Assembly: GCF_019977295.1 (NCBI RefSeq)
Contig: NZ_AP024651.1
Span: 310,001-374,000 of the forward strand
DNA: 64,000 nt
Direction: 5' to 3'
From: Arthrobacter sp. StoSoilB20
GTDB taxonomy: Bacteria > Actinomycetota > Actinomycetes > Actinomycetales > Micrococcaceae
In this document: positions 42,555-51,084 of the stretch, one piece after another
Position numbering within the stretch: the first letter of the stretch is position 1
Layout: each line of letters starts with the position of its first letter
The notes under the pieces: generated by a model
What the model was told of the DNA's origin: nothing
What the model saw: the letters and a program-made list of their open reading frames with translations, nothing else
Databases searched by the model: none
Program-made: the position numbers and the translations under genes

Positions 42555-45500
42555 TCAGGCGTTAAGCCGAGCGTCCGCAAACCGAGGAGCCATAGACTCC
42601 ATCTGCTCCATCACCAGTTTGATCGCTTCCGGTTGCTTGTCCGGCGGGTACCCGAAACGGACCAGAAGCCTTTTGATCGATGAACGAAGTTTTGCCCTGA
42701 CGTCATCGCGTACCGTCCAGTCGGTCCGAACGTCCCGGCGCATCACCGCCAGCAGCTCGCGGGCGATATCGGCGAGCACGCCTTCGCCCTGTATCTCCAC
42801 GGCAGACTCGTTCGAGGCCACAGCGTCGTAGAAGGCCAGTTCGTCCGAATTCAGAGGGGGACTGAAATGGGCGCCTCGATTGCCCTCGGCCGCGACTTCG
42901 CGTGCCAGCTCGACCAACTCGGCGATGATCTCCGCCGACGTCAGCTGCTGGTTGGTGTACTTTCGCATCAGCTCGGTAATGCGTTCTGAGAAGGCCCGTT
43001 GGCGAATCACGTTGTTTCGGGTCGCAACAGCAGACTCGTCAGCGATGAGCTTCCGCAGTGCCTCTATTGCCAGTTGCGGGTTGCGGGCATTCTGGGTCTT
43101 GGCCATGAATTCCGGCGTCAGGTCGTCCAGCGAGGGCTTCGGCATGCCAGCTGCCTCGTAGATGTCCAGTACCTCTCCGGAAGAGGTTGCTGACGCCACG
43201 AGGTTACCCAGCAGCCGCTGGATCTCCTCCGGCACCGGCTCCCCGCTGGCCTGTCGGTCTGCGGCGTCGAACTTGGCCATGTAGACCCGCGTCTCCTCGT
43301 AGATCTGGATTTCGGGCAGAAGTTCAGCCAAGTTATCCGAGCCGGAACACAGCGCCCACGCCCGTGACAGCTGGCCGGAGTACCGGCGGTACTTTGAGGC
43401 CAGAGTTTCTTCGCCTTCAGCCGGCTTGTTCCCCGGTGTTTCCGGGCTCCGCAGGTAGTTGGCCGCGCCCGTGGCAGCGCTGACAAAGGCCCGCGGGCCG
43501 CCCTTCATCAACACGGATTTCCAGTCGTATCCGGAGAGCATCCCACGGAGGTTTTCAACCAGCGACACCGTATGCCCAACCACTTCGTCGACGCTCTTGC
43601 CGACGGGCTTGTTCGTCTGATCGTCCTTAGTGTATTCACCCAACGCCTTGGTTAGACTCTCCGCCAGCGGCGCGTAGGCCACAAGCAGACCGTCCTGTTT
43701 GCCGCGGAAGGTGCGGTTAACGCGGGCCAGGGTCTGCATCAACAGCGCACCCTTCAGCGGCCGGTCCAGGTACAGCGTGTGCAGCGGCGGTGAGTCGTAG
43801 CCGGTGAGCATCATGTCCTTGACGATGACGAGCTCTAGTTCGTCGTCAACGTCCTTGAGTCGCTCTTTTACCGTCGCATTCGCCGACTCTCGGCGCACGT
43901 GATCGGACACCGGGGGAACATCGCTGGCGTCACCGGAGTAAACCACTTTGATTTTTCCCTCGGCAAGGTCATCCGAATGCCAGTCAGGCCTCAGCGCCAC
44001 GATGGCCGAATACAGTTTGGCGCAGATTTCCCGGGTCCCGCCCACGATCATTGCTTTACCGGGAGCCTCGATGAATTTGCCCATCTGTGCACGCCGGTTC
44101 TCCCAATGTGCCACCAGGTCCTCAGCCAACGCAGCGATACGCTGGGGCGCGCCGTACACGGCATTTACGACGGCGACGCTCGCCTCGAGTCGCGCCCGTT
44201 CAGTATCGTCGAGGCCGAGAGTGGCTTCGTCGGCTGCCTGGTCGAGGACCTCTTCGGTCACATCGGACGCGAGTCCGACTTTAATGAGCCGCGGCTCAAA
44301 GTACACCGGTACCGTGGCACCGTCCTCCACCGCCCGAGACAGATCGTAGACGTCGATGTAATCGCCGAAGACATCCTGCGTGTTCCGGTCAGCAAAGGAG
44401 ATGGGCGTTCCGGTGAAGGCGATCAACGTGGCATGGGGGAGTGCGTCACGCAGGTGCCTGGCGTATCCGTCGAGATCGTCGTAGTGCGAGCGGTGCGCCT
44501 CATCAACAACCACAATGATGTTGCGTCGGTCGGACAGCAGTGGGTGCTCGGCACCGGCATCTTTCTCGGCTTTGCTGCGGCCGAACTTTTGCAGAGTAGT
44601 GAAGTAGATACCGCCGGTTGCACGGTTACTCAGTTCCTCCCTGAGCTCGGAGCGCCTCCGGATTTGCCGCGGCGACTCGGTCAACAACAGGCTTCGATCA
44701 AAGCCCTCGAACAACTGGCCATCGAGCTCGTTTCGGTCCGTGATCACCACGACCGTCGGGTTTTTCAACTTCGGATGCCGTGCCACGAGGTTGGCGTAGA
44801 GCTCCATTTCCATTGACTTACCAGAGCCCTGTGTGTGCCAGACGACGCCGGCTCTGCCGTCGCTTTCCACTGCTTGAACGGTGCTGCCGACGGCTTTGGT
44901 GACGGCGAAGTACTGGTGAGGCTTCGCGATGCGCTTCAGTAGCCCTTCCGGGCCACCGTCGAAGGCCGTGAAACTACGGACTAATTGCAGAAAACGCTCC
45001 TGGTTATACAAACCGTAAAGGGCGGTCTCCAGAGCCGTGACGGCGACGCCGGCCTCCATGTAGCCTGGTGCGACCGGCCGACCATCATCATCTATATTCC
45101 ATGGCGAGAAGTGGTTAAGGGGAGTGAACGGAGTGCCGTACTTTGCTTGGATACCGTCTGATGCGAGCGTGAACACGCAGAAGCGGAACGCCATGGGAAA
45201 CTCGCGAAGATACGTCTGTAGCTGCGCATGTGCCGCGGCCACGTCAGCCGTGGCGCTGCCTGCCTTCTTGAGTTCAATAACACTTACCGGCATACCGTTG
45301 CAGTACAGGACGACGTCGAAGCGCCGCTTATAGTCGCCCTGCACCAAAGTGACTTGGTTGACGGCGAGCCAGTTGTTCTGGTCGGGGTCCTGGCTCAGCA
45401 GGTGGATGGTGGGGTTTGCCTCGTTGCCGTCGGAATCGATGTAACTGAGCCGGTAGCCATTCACGAGGTAGTTGTGGATACGGTGGTTTTCGGCCATTGC

Positions 45501-45758
45501 GTCGTTCGATTCCGGAGAAGCGATCTCGGCGACTGCCTGCTGCAGGTACTGGGCCGGAACAGCAGGGTTGAAGCGCTGGAGGGCTGCGAGCAACCGAGGG
45601 CGGATCAGCAGTTCATCCCACGTCTCCCGTTCACCCGTACCGGGAGCGATGTCCTGCCCAGGCAAGGGCCGCCAGCCGAGTGGCTCGGCCAAAAGTTCAA
45701 GGGTCATGCCCTCCCAGTCAGCTTCGGAAAAGGCTACGGCTGGTGTTGCTGCTGTCAC
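42555..45758 (-). CDS. hsdR: Type I restriction endonuclease subunit R
   Basis: This 1067-residue protein has near the N-terminus the PD-(D/E)XK nuclease core (FDVVLYCNGMPVSVIELKK). The translocase follows: Walker A HTQGSGKSMEMEL, DEAH box VVVDEAHRSHYDD, motif III FTGTPISF and a C-terminal helicase half with MLTGYDSPPLHTLYLDRPL and LARVNRTFRGKQDG. HsdR translocates DNA with ATP and cuts far from the recognition site when it is unmethylated. The start is GTG 45758 after GGGGGAA. It follows hsdS after a 148-nt gap, so it may have extra control. Confidence 0.95.
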   Translation of the reverse strand: MTAATPAVAFSEADWEGMTLELLAEPLGWRPLPGQDIAPGTGERETWDELLIRPRLLAALQRFNPAVPAQYLQQAVAEIASPESNDAMAENHRIHNYLVNGYRLSYIDSDGNEANPTIHLLSQDPDQNNWLAVNQVTLVQGDYKRRFDVVLYCNGMPVSVIELKKAGSATADVAAAHAQLQTYLREFPMAFRFCVFTLASDGIQAKYGTPFTPLNHFSPWNIDDDGRPVAPGYMEAGVAVTALETALYGLYNQERFLQLVRSFTAFDGGPEGLLKRIAKPHQYFAVTKAVGSTVQAVESDGRAGVVWHTQGSGKSMEMELYANLVARHPKLKNPTVVVITDRNELDGQLFEGFDRSLLLTESPRQIRRRSELREELSNRATGGIYFTTLQKFGRSKAEKDAGAEHPLLSDRRNIIVVVDEAHRSHYDDLDGYARHLRDALPHATLIAFTGTPISFADRNTQDVFGDYIDVYDLSRAVEDGATVPVYFEPRLIKVGLASDVTEEVLDQAADEATLGLDDTERARLEASVAVVNAVYGAPQRIAALAEDLVAHWENRRAQMGKFIEAPGKAMIVGGTREICAKLYSAIVALRPDWHSDDLAEGKIKVVYSGDASDVPPVSDHVRRESANATVKERLKDVDDELELVIVKDMMLTGYDSPPLHTLYLDRPLKGALLMQTLARVNRTFRGKQDGLLVAYAPLAESLTKALGEYTKDDQTNKPVGKSVDEVVGHTVSLVENLRGMLSGYDWKSVLMKGGPRAFVSAATGAANYLRSPETPGNKPAEGEETLASKYRRYSGQLSRAWALCSGSDNLAELLPEIQIYEETRVYMAKFDAADRQASGEPVPEEIQRLLGNLVASATSSGEVLDIYEAAGMPKPSLDDLTPEFMAKTQNARNPQLAIEALRKLIADESAVATRNNVIRQRAFSERITELMRKYTNQQLTSAEIIAELVELAREVAAEGNRGAHFSPPLNSDELAFYDAVASNESAVEIQGEGVLADIARELLAVMRRDVRTDWTVRDDVRAKLRSSIKRLLVRFGYPPDKQPEAIKLVMEQMESMAPRFADARLNA

Positions 45759-45906
45759 GGTGTTCCCCCTTTTGGGCCGAATGTCTTTCCGAGATGATTG
45801 TGCATCTAACTACGGGTTGACTGATGCTGGGCAGCTGAAGAACCGAATCCCACCAGGCGAGCAGCCCCGGTCGCTAAGCTTCGACTGGAACTCATCTCCG
45901 CTGGGC

Positions 45907-47124
45907 TCATATGCCCGCTCCCTCCAATAGCTTCTCGACATCTTTGACCCGGAGCCTGCCAGACAGGAGTTGGGGGAGCATAGCATCGCGAGTGGCAGCC
46001 AGCTTTAGGTTTTCATGGTCGGCATAAGCAGCAGTCTCCAACAGCGGACTAGCCTTTGCCGCGAAGCTAGCTAATCTTTCGGGCGCAGGGCAAGGGATTT
46101 CAAGCGCATCGACATCACGCTTATTCACGTGCTGTTGCGCCGCCCCTGTTGCTTTCTTCAGTAGTTCCGGGATTCGATCATGAATGGCAAAATGCAACCA
46201 ATCATTTACCGCTCTGTCTTGAGTCCAGACCCCGACTAAGGACTGATTTCCGCTCGCCTCGATTTCCAATCGGGAGACCTGCCCAAGAGTGGCACCCGTA
46301 ATCGCGATAACTGTAGCGCCTATCGGCATCAATTTCGCCGCGCTACGCTCCAGTGCAGCCGTAGTGATGTATTCGGAAGGTTGGATTATGCGGTCCTCAT
46401 TGGCCTTCCCCGAGTTCAACCAAGGCACTGTGCCCTCAGTCCAAAAATCCAAGTTGTTGCGACTGGGTGTCCCGCCCAAGACGGTCGTTGCCATTTTACC
46501 CAGCGGCTTCATAATGATCTCACTTGACTTGATGATCTGCGAGTAGAGCTTTTCAGACAACTCCATGGCCATTCTGGCGAGAATCGTGTTGGCGGCGATC
46601 TTGTTGTCGAGGGCGCCCAGAACCTCCGCGATCGCTTGCTGCCCAGACAGTTCGGGCAGAGGAACGGTTAGCCGCGAGAGAATTCCTAGATTGATGTGGG
46701 GAACCCCGGTAGATATAGCGTTGTCGTGAATCTGTTTGAAGAACTGGGACGACGAGCAGGCGTAGTAGAGGTACTCAGCGGAAGCAATTGATGGGTCTAC
46801 CCGAAGGCGCATCTGACTCTGTGAAACGACGTATACGGGGAAGTGGTCGTTGGTAACCAAAGCTACTTGACCCAAGGTGCCACGTTGAGTGAATACTAAG
46901 TCCCCGGGCTCGGCAGTATTTCGCGCCAGAACGTTCCGGACCTTTTCCTCCGAGACGTAGACGTATTCACCCCCCAGCGCGCGGCCGTAACCCAGGTTAG
47001 TACCGCGTATCACCGGAACTCCTGATACTGAATAATCCTTCTGACCCAAAGAAGATCCAAAGGGGCCGCCGACTAGGCCCCGCTCTACGGCCACCTCCTT
47101 TATGGAAACCTTGGGCATACTCAC
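45907..47124 (-). CDS. hsdS: Type I restriction-modification specificity subunit S
   Basis: This 405-residue protein has two target-recognition domains and two conserved helical spacers. The first half has GTNLGYGRALGGEYVYVS, PGDLVFTQRGTLGQVALV and ELSGQQAIAEVLGALDNKI. The second has GGTPSRNNLDFWTEGTVPWL, AITGATLGQVSRLE and LLETAAYADHENLKLAATRD. It fixes the DNA sequence recognised by both HsdM and HsdR. The start is GTG 47124, overlapping the hsdM stop (GTGA). Base composition is visibly more AT-rich than hsdM, as expected for an exchanged specificity gene. Confidence 0.93.
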   Translation of the reverse strand: MSMPKVSIKEVAVERGLVGGPFGSSLGQKDYSVSGVPVIRGTNLGYGRALGGEYVYVSEEKVRNVLARNTAEPGDLVFTQRGTLGQVALVTNDHFPVYVVSQSQMRLRVDPSIASAEYLYYACSSSQFFKQIHDNAISTGVPHINLGILSRLTVPLPELSGQQAIAEVLGALDNKIAANTILARMAMELSEKLYSQIIKSSEIIMKPLGKMATTVLGGTPSRNNLDFWTEGTVPWLNSGKANEDRIIQPSEYITTAALERSAAKLMPIGATVIAITGATLGQVSRLEIEASGNQSLVGVWTQDRAVNDWLHFAIHDRIPELLKKATGAAQQHVNKRDVDALEIPCPAPERLASFAAKASPLLETAAYADHENLKLAATRDAMLPQLLSGRLRVKDVEKLLEGAGI

Positions 47125-48749
47125 AGGACCCTCCCCAACTGCTCGCGCACAACCGCCGCCAGCCGCTCGGACTGCTCAAACTGTTCAAAAAGCTCCTTGG
47201 AAAGCCGTGCGATCTTCTCCTCGATCGGCTCGCCGTCGTCCGCGACGTCCGCGGCCCCAACGTACCTTCCCGGCGTGAGTGCATAGTCCGTAGCCTTGAC
47301 CTCCGCGAGGCTGGCCGAATAGCAGAAGCCTGCTTCGTCGTCGTACGTCAGTCCGGCCTCAACCGCCGATGTCGTGCCACGCCAGGCGTGATAGGTGTTC
47401 GCGATCTTGGCGATGTCCTCGTCGGACAGGGCTCGCTCGGCTCGGTCCACCATGTAGCCGAGGTTCCGTGCATCGATGAACAGCACCTGCCCGGTCCTGT
47501 CAACGGAGCCGCGGGGGCCGGCCGTCTTGTCCTTGGCGAAGAACCACGTGCAGACCGGGATGCCGGTGCTGCGGAAGAGTTGGGTGGGCAACGCCACCAT
47601 GCAGGAGACGAGATCGGCCTCCACCAGCTGGGCGCGGATCTCGCCTTCGCCGCCGGAGTTGGAGGACATGGACCCGTTGGCCATGACCACGCCGGCGCTC
47701 CCGCCGGGGGCCAGCTTTGAAATGATGTGCTGGATCCAGGCGTAGTTCGCGTTGCCGGCAGGCGGAACGCCGTACCTCCAGCGTGGGTCCGACTCAGAGC
47801 GGGCCCAGTCCTTGATGTTGAACGGCGGGTTGGCCATGATGAAGTCCGCGCCGTTGTTGCCGGTGAGCTCCGGGTGCTGGTCGCGGGCGAAAGTATCGCC
47901 CCAGCGGGAGGCAAGGTTGGCGTTGAGGCCGTGGATGGCCAGGTTCATCTTCGCCATCCGCCAGGTGCGCTCGTTGAGCTCCTGCCCATAGACGGAGATG
48001 TCGGAGCCCTCCATGTTGTGGGCCTCAAGGAATTTCTCGGCTTGTACGAACATGCCGCCGGATCCACAGCAGGGGTCATAGACGCGGCCGCGGTGGGGTT
48101 CGAGGACCTCGACCAGAACGCGGACCACACCCGCGGGCGTGTAGAACTCGCCGCCGCGCTTGCCCTCGGCCTTGGCGAATTTTTCGAGGAAGTACTCGTA
48201 GACCTCGCCTAGCAGGTCTCGGGCCTTGCTAGCGCCCTGGCCCGTAAACCGTGCGGAATTGAACAGGTCCAGCAACTCGCCCAGTCGGCGCTGGTCCACG
48301 TTGTCCCTGTTATAGATACGGGGGAGCGTGGCGGCCAGGGACTTGTTGTCCATCATGATCATGTCCATGGCTTCATCGATGAGCTGGCCCACTAACTTCG
48401 GGTGCTCGCCCATGGCAGCAGGCAAGCCTTTGGCGTTTTCCGCCAGATAGGTCCACCGCGCCCGCGGCGCCACCCAGAAGACACCGCGGCCTGTGTACTC
48501 GTCGACGTCGTCGATCAGCTGGGCAATCTGGTCCTCGTTGAGACCGTCCGCCTCCAGTTCGGCTTGGATCTGCTCACGTCGTTCGTCGAAAGCGTCGGAG
48601 ACGTACTTCAGGAACACCAGGCCCAAGATCACGTCCTTGTACTGTGAGGCATCCATAGAGCCGCGCAGCTTGTCTGCTGCTTTCCAGAGGGTGTCCTTGA
48701 GTTCCTTCATGGTGGACGGGGCGAGGTCCACCTTCAATTTCGGGGGCAT
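47121..48749 (-). CDS. hsdM: Type I restriction-modification methyltransferase subunit M
   Basis: This 542-residue N6-adenine methyltransferase has an HsdM N-terminal helical domain (MKELKDTLWKAADKLRGSMD, ILGLVFLKYVSDAFDERR). Its SAM motif is VYDPCCGSGGMF and its catalytic motif is NPPFNIKDW. It methylates the site defined by HsdS. The ATG start overlaps the stop of the upstream HTH/degenerate-methylase gene by one base (TAATG), so the three upstream genes are translationally coupled. Confidence 0.95.
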   Translation of the reverse strand: MPPKLKVDLAPSTMKELKDTLWKAADKLRGSMDASQYKDVILGLVFLKYVSDAFDERREQIQAELEADGLNEDQIAQLIDDVDEYTGRGVFWVAPRARWTYLAENAKGLPAAMGEHPKLVGQLIDEAMDMIMMDNKSLAATLPRIYNRDNVDQRRLGELLDLFNSARFTGQGASKARDLLGEVYEYFLEKFAKAEGKRGGEFYTPAGVVRVLVEVLEPHRGRVYDPCCGSGGMFVQAEKFLEAHNMEGSDISVYGQELNERTWRMAKMNLAIHGLNANLASRWGDTFARDQHPELTGNNGADFIMANPPFNIKDWARSESDPRWRYGVPPAGNANYAWIQHIISKLAPGGSAGVVMANGSMSSNSGGEGEIRAQLVEADLVSCMVALPTQLFRSTGIPVCTWFFAKDKTAGPRGSVDRTGQVLFIDARNLGYMVDRAERALSDEDIAKIANTYHAWRGTTSAVEAGLTYDDEAGFCYSASLAEVKATDYALTPGRYVGAADVADDGEPIEEKIARLSKELFEQFEQSERLAAVVREQLGRVL

Positions 48750-50800
48750 TACTGGGTTCCTTTTGTCTGTGGTTCGGCGAGATTACTGCTGGGATCTATC
48801 AGGGTGAGACTTCCGCTCGCCACGCCGTCCGTAATCAGCGTAGCGACTTCGTGGAGTTGCCCGAGCCGTTCTAGGGCTTGTTGCTGCTCGTGCTGCAGCC
48901 GGGCAAGAGTATCGCCGAGTTTCCTCCGCTGGGCCTCAGGCACGCGACGCAGGCGCCACCTGCGCCAGGCCTTGTCCGTTGGGGAAAGACCGTTGATGTC
49001 GGAGGCAACGACGAACGGCAGCAGCCCGCCCGGGTCAGCGGCGTCGACCCGTAATACCTTCGCCGGGAATATGACAACGGAACCACCGTGAGCGTCAACC
49101 GTGGCAGCAGGCCGGGGGCTAGTGCAGAAGACGACGTCGTCCGGCTGAGTGAGCCGGCTTGCAGGGTAGTTGGCTGCAAGATCCAGGAGGCTGATGTACC
49201 GGTGCGGTGCGTTGTGCGGGTCAAGCAGCTCCGGCGGGCCCAGGACCCGGGTTCCCTTCTGCGGGTTCAGGTCCGCCTCCGCAATCCTGTTTCCCTTGAT
49301 GTGCTTGAGGGCGCCGTAGGTCATGAGTTTCTGGATAGAATCGGCCTGATTCGTCATGTTGTCATGTGTGGTCACAACCTGCGAAGTAGGCGACTCACCG
49401 GAATGCAGCAGACGTCCTAGTTCCTCTATCCGAAGTGCCGCCTCGGCGCCAGTTGGCATTCCAACCGAACTATGAGGCGGTGCTGGTACCAAGGACTTGC
49501 TGGCCAGCAGCTGCTGGGTTGGCATCAGTCGAGCGAATCGGAACGCATGGGCGCGGACCATTGCTCGGGTTCCCATCGAGGCAATAATGTCGCTGACCAA
49601 ATCCTGCTTCACGTCTTCAGTGAGATCTTGAGTGCTGACGTCCGCCACCATGGTCCAGCGTCCGGCATTGGGATTGTCAGCTAGAGAAGGACCCATCACC
49701 CAGAGGGCTTGAGCTTCGCGGGGTTTGGCCCGCAGCAAACCTTGGGGGAGTCGCACAATGGCGCGGACCCGGCCGATTCGCAGCAAATCTCCACGGAGCG
49801 CCGCTAGGCTAACGTCCATCGGTGGATCGCAGAGAACCCGTGCTGGGGCAATGATGACAGCCCGCTGCTGATCATCCATCTGCAAGAGAAGCTGTTCCAC
49901 TGCCGCAAGGATTTGCGCTCCGCCCATGCCGGATTCGCCTGGGGACGGGTACTGAGCCACGTGAACTACAGGACCTTGGACGGCGAACTCCCCGCTCGGA
50001 TCGAGATGGATCTGCCCGCAGTCCACGCCGTGCACCCGCAGTCGGCGACGCACCAGGCGACCTGAATCGCCGTCGTCGTCCGCTGTCAGAAACGTGACCG
50101 GCGCTTCTTCCCCAGCGGCATGGACGACGCCCATCAGAAGATCACTACCGCCTCGTGTGGAATCAGCAAAGACGGAGTCTCCGCCAAGAGTTGCGGCCAG
50201 TTCAACGCCGGCGGCTGCTACCAACCCCACGGCAGAGTCGGTGAGGGCAGTGGTCGAGTAGTCCTTCAGCCCCTCGCGGAACCTGGCGGCAAGCAAATGC
50301 TCGAAGGCCGCTGCCACGTTGTAGGCACTGTCTACGAGTTCGTCGGCGAAGGCCGCTGTGGAGGCGAGCGATGTACCCGCGGCTTCCATTTCTGAATACA
50401 GGAATGTGTCATCCGGATCGAACTCGTCAGCCGCGTCCAACAATTCTTCCGTGCTCAGTTGTGCCAGCGAGTTGCCAGTAATTGCCTTGAGCGCCAGCAG
50501 AGCCGTGAGGGTCTCGAAGGTGTTTCCCCGGGTTCCATCGGCAGTCATGCCGGGCATGCGGGTGAAGGCGGCGACGTCGTTGGCTGCCTCTGGGTTGTTG
50601 CCCCGTCCAGTATCGGTCAGCCAGGTGGTGATGTGGCCGGAGTCAAAGAGTTCCAACCCGCCGTTGAGCGCTACAGGCTTCGGGAATGGGTGAGCGGATC
50701 CGGCACTGCGTTTGCGCCACATGGACACGACGGGGCGCTGGACCTTTGCAAGGGCGGCAACGTCCGTGAGGGTCATGCGCATGGCTTCTATTTCGTTCAT
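48749..50800 (-). CDS. HTH - degenerate N6-methylase-like - half-S fusion protein
   Basis: This 683-residue protein has three parts. An N-terminal helix-turn-helix (residues about 8-65) contains TLTDVAALAKVQRPVVSMWRK. The middle is shaped like an N6_Mtase, but the SAM motif is altered (VFADSTRGGSDLLMG instead of D-P-x-x-G-x-G) and the NPPF/Y catalytic motif is replaced by VVHVAQYPSPGES. RAVIIAPARVLCDPP and RVRAIVRLPQGLL resemble the region after motif IV. The C-terminal third has one TRD-like domain (GTRVLGPPELL, RLTQPDDVVFCTSPRP, GGSVVIFPAKVLRV) and a coiled coil (LARLQHEQQQALERLGQL). It heads the operon with AGGAGG before the ATG. It may be a regulator, a DNA-binding accessory subunit or an immunity-control factor; the function is not known. 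Confidence 0.8.
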   Translation of the reverse strand: MNEIEAMRMTLTDVAALAKVQRPVVSMWRKRSAGSAHPFPKPVALNGGLELFDSGHITTWLTDTGRGNNPEAANDVAAFTRMPGMTADGTRGNTFETLTALLALKAITGNSLAQLSTEELLDAADEFDPDDTFLYSEMEAAGTSLASTAAFADELVDSAYNVAAAFEHLLAARFREGLKDYSTTALTDSAVGLVAAAGVELAATLGGDSVFADSTRGGSDLLMGVVHAAGEEAPVTFLTADDDGDSGRLVRRRLRVHGVDCGQIHLDPSGEFAVQGPVVHVAQYPSPGESGMGGAQILAAVEQLLLQMDDQQRAVIIAPARVLCDPPMDVSLAALRGDLLRIGRVRAIVRLPQGLLRAKPREAQALWVMGPSLADNPNAGRWTMVADVSTQDLTEDVKQDLVSDIIASMGTRAMVRAHAFRFARLMPTQQLLASKSLVPAPPHSSVGMPTGAEAALRIEELGRLLHSGESPTSQVVTTHDNMTNQADSIQKLMTYGALKHIKGNRIAEADLNPQKGTRVLGPPELLDPHNAPHRYISLLDLAANYPASRLTQPDDVVFCTSPRPAATVDAHGGSVVIFPAKVLRVDAADPGGLLPFVVASDINGLSPTDKAWRRWRLRRVPEAQRRKLGDTLARLQHEQQQALERLGQLHEVATLITDGVASGSLTLIDPSSNLAEPQTKGTQ

Positions 50801-50862
50801 CTGCGCCTCCTAAGACGTCCATCTCAGCTTACTTCGAGTCGTTCTCCTGCGATGTATGACGT

Positions 50863-50882
50863 CTGATAAGAGGCGTTATCAG
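50863..50882. promoter_or_regulatory. Palindrome upstream of the RM operon
   Basis: CTGATAA, 6 nt, TTATCAG forms a perfect inverted repeat 63-82 nt before the start of the HTH-containing first gene. It is a plausible autoregulatory operator. Confidence 0.5.
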
Positions 50883-51084
50883 AATACCCAGTCAAAATTG
50901 CATGGAGTTGCCGTAGCGTCATTCTCAAGCAACCAAGGAAGTCTCCGGAGTTGCGACTGCTGCAGGAAACCACGCATTGGGGGACCGGTTTCCGCGTATT
51001 TCGACAATCCCTTTCCTTCCGAAAGATCGGAGGGTCCACCCGTGCGGCTGCTCGAGGCCGACATAGCTGATTGAGGTTCCAGAC

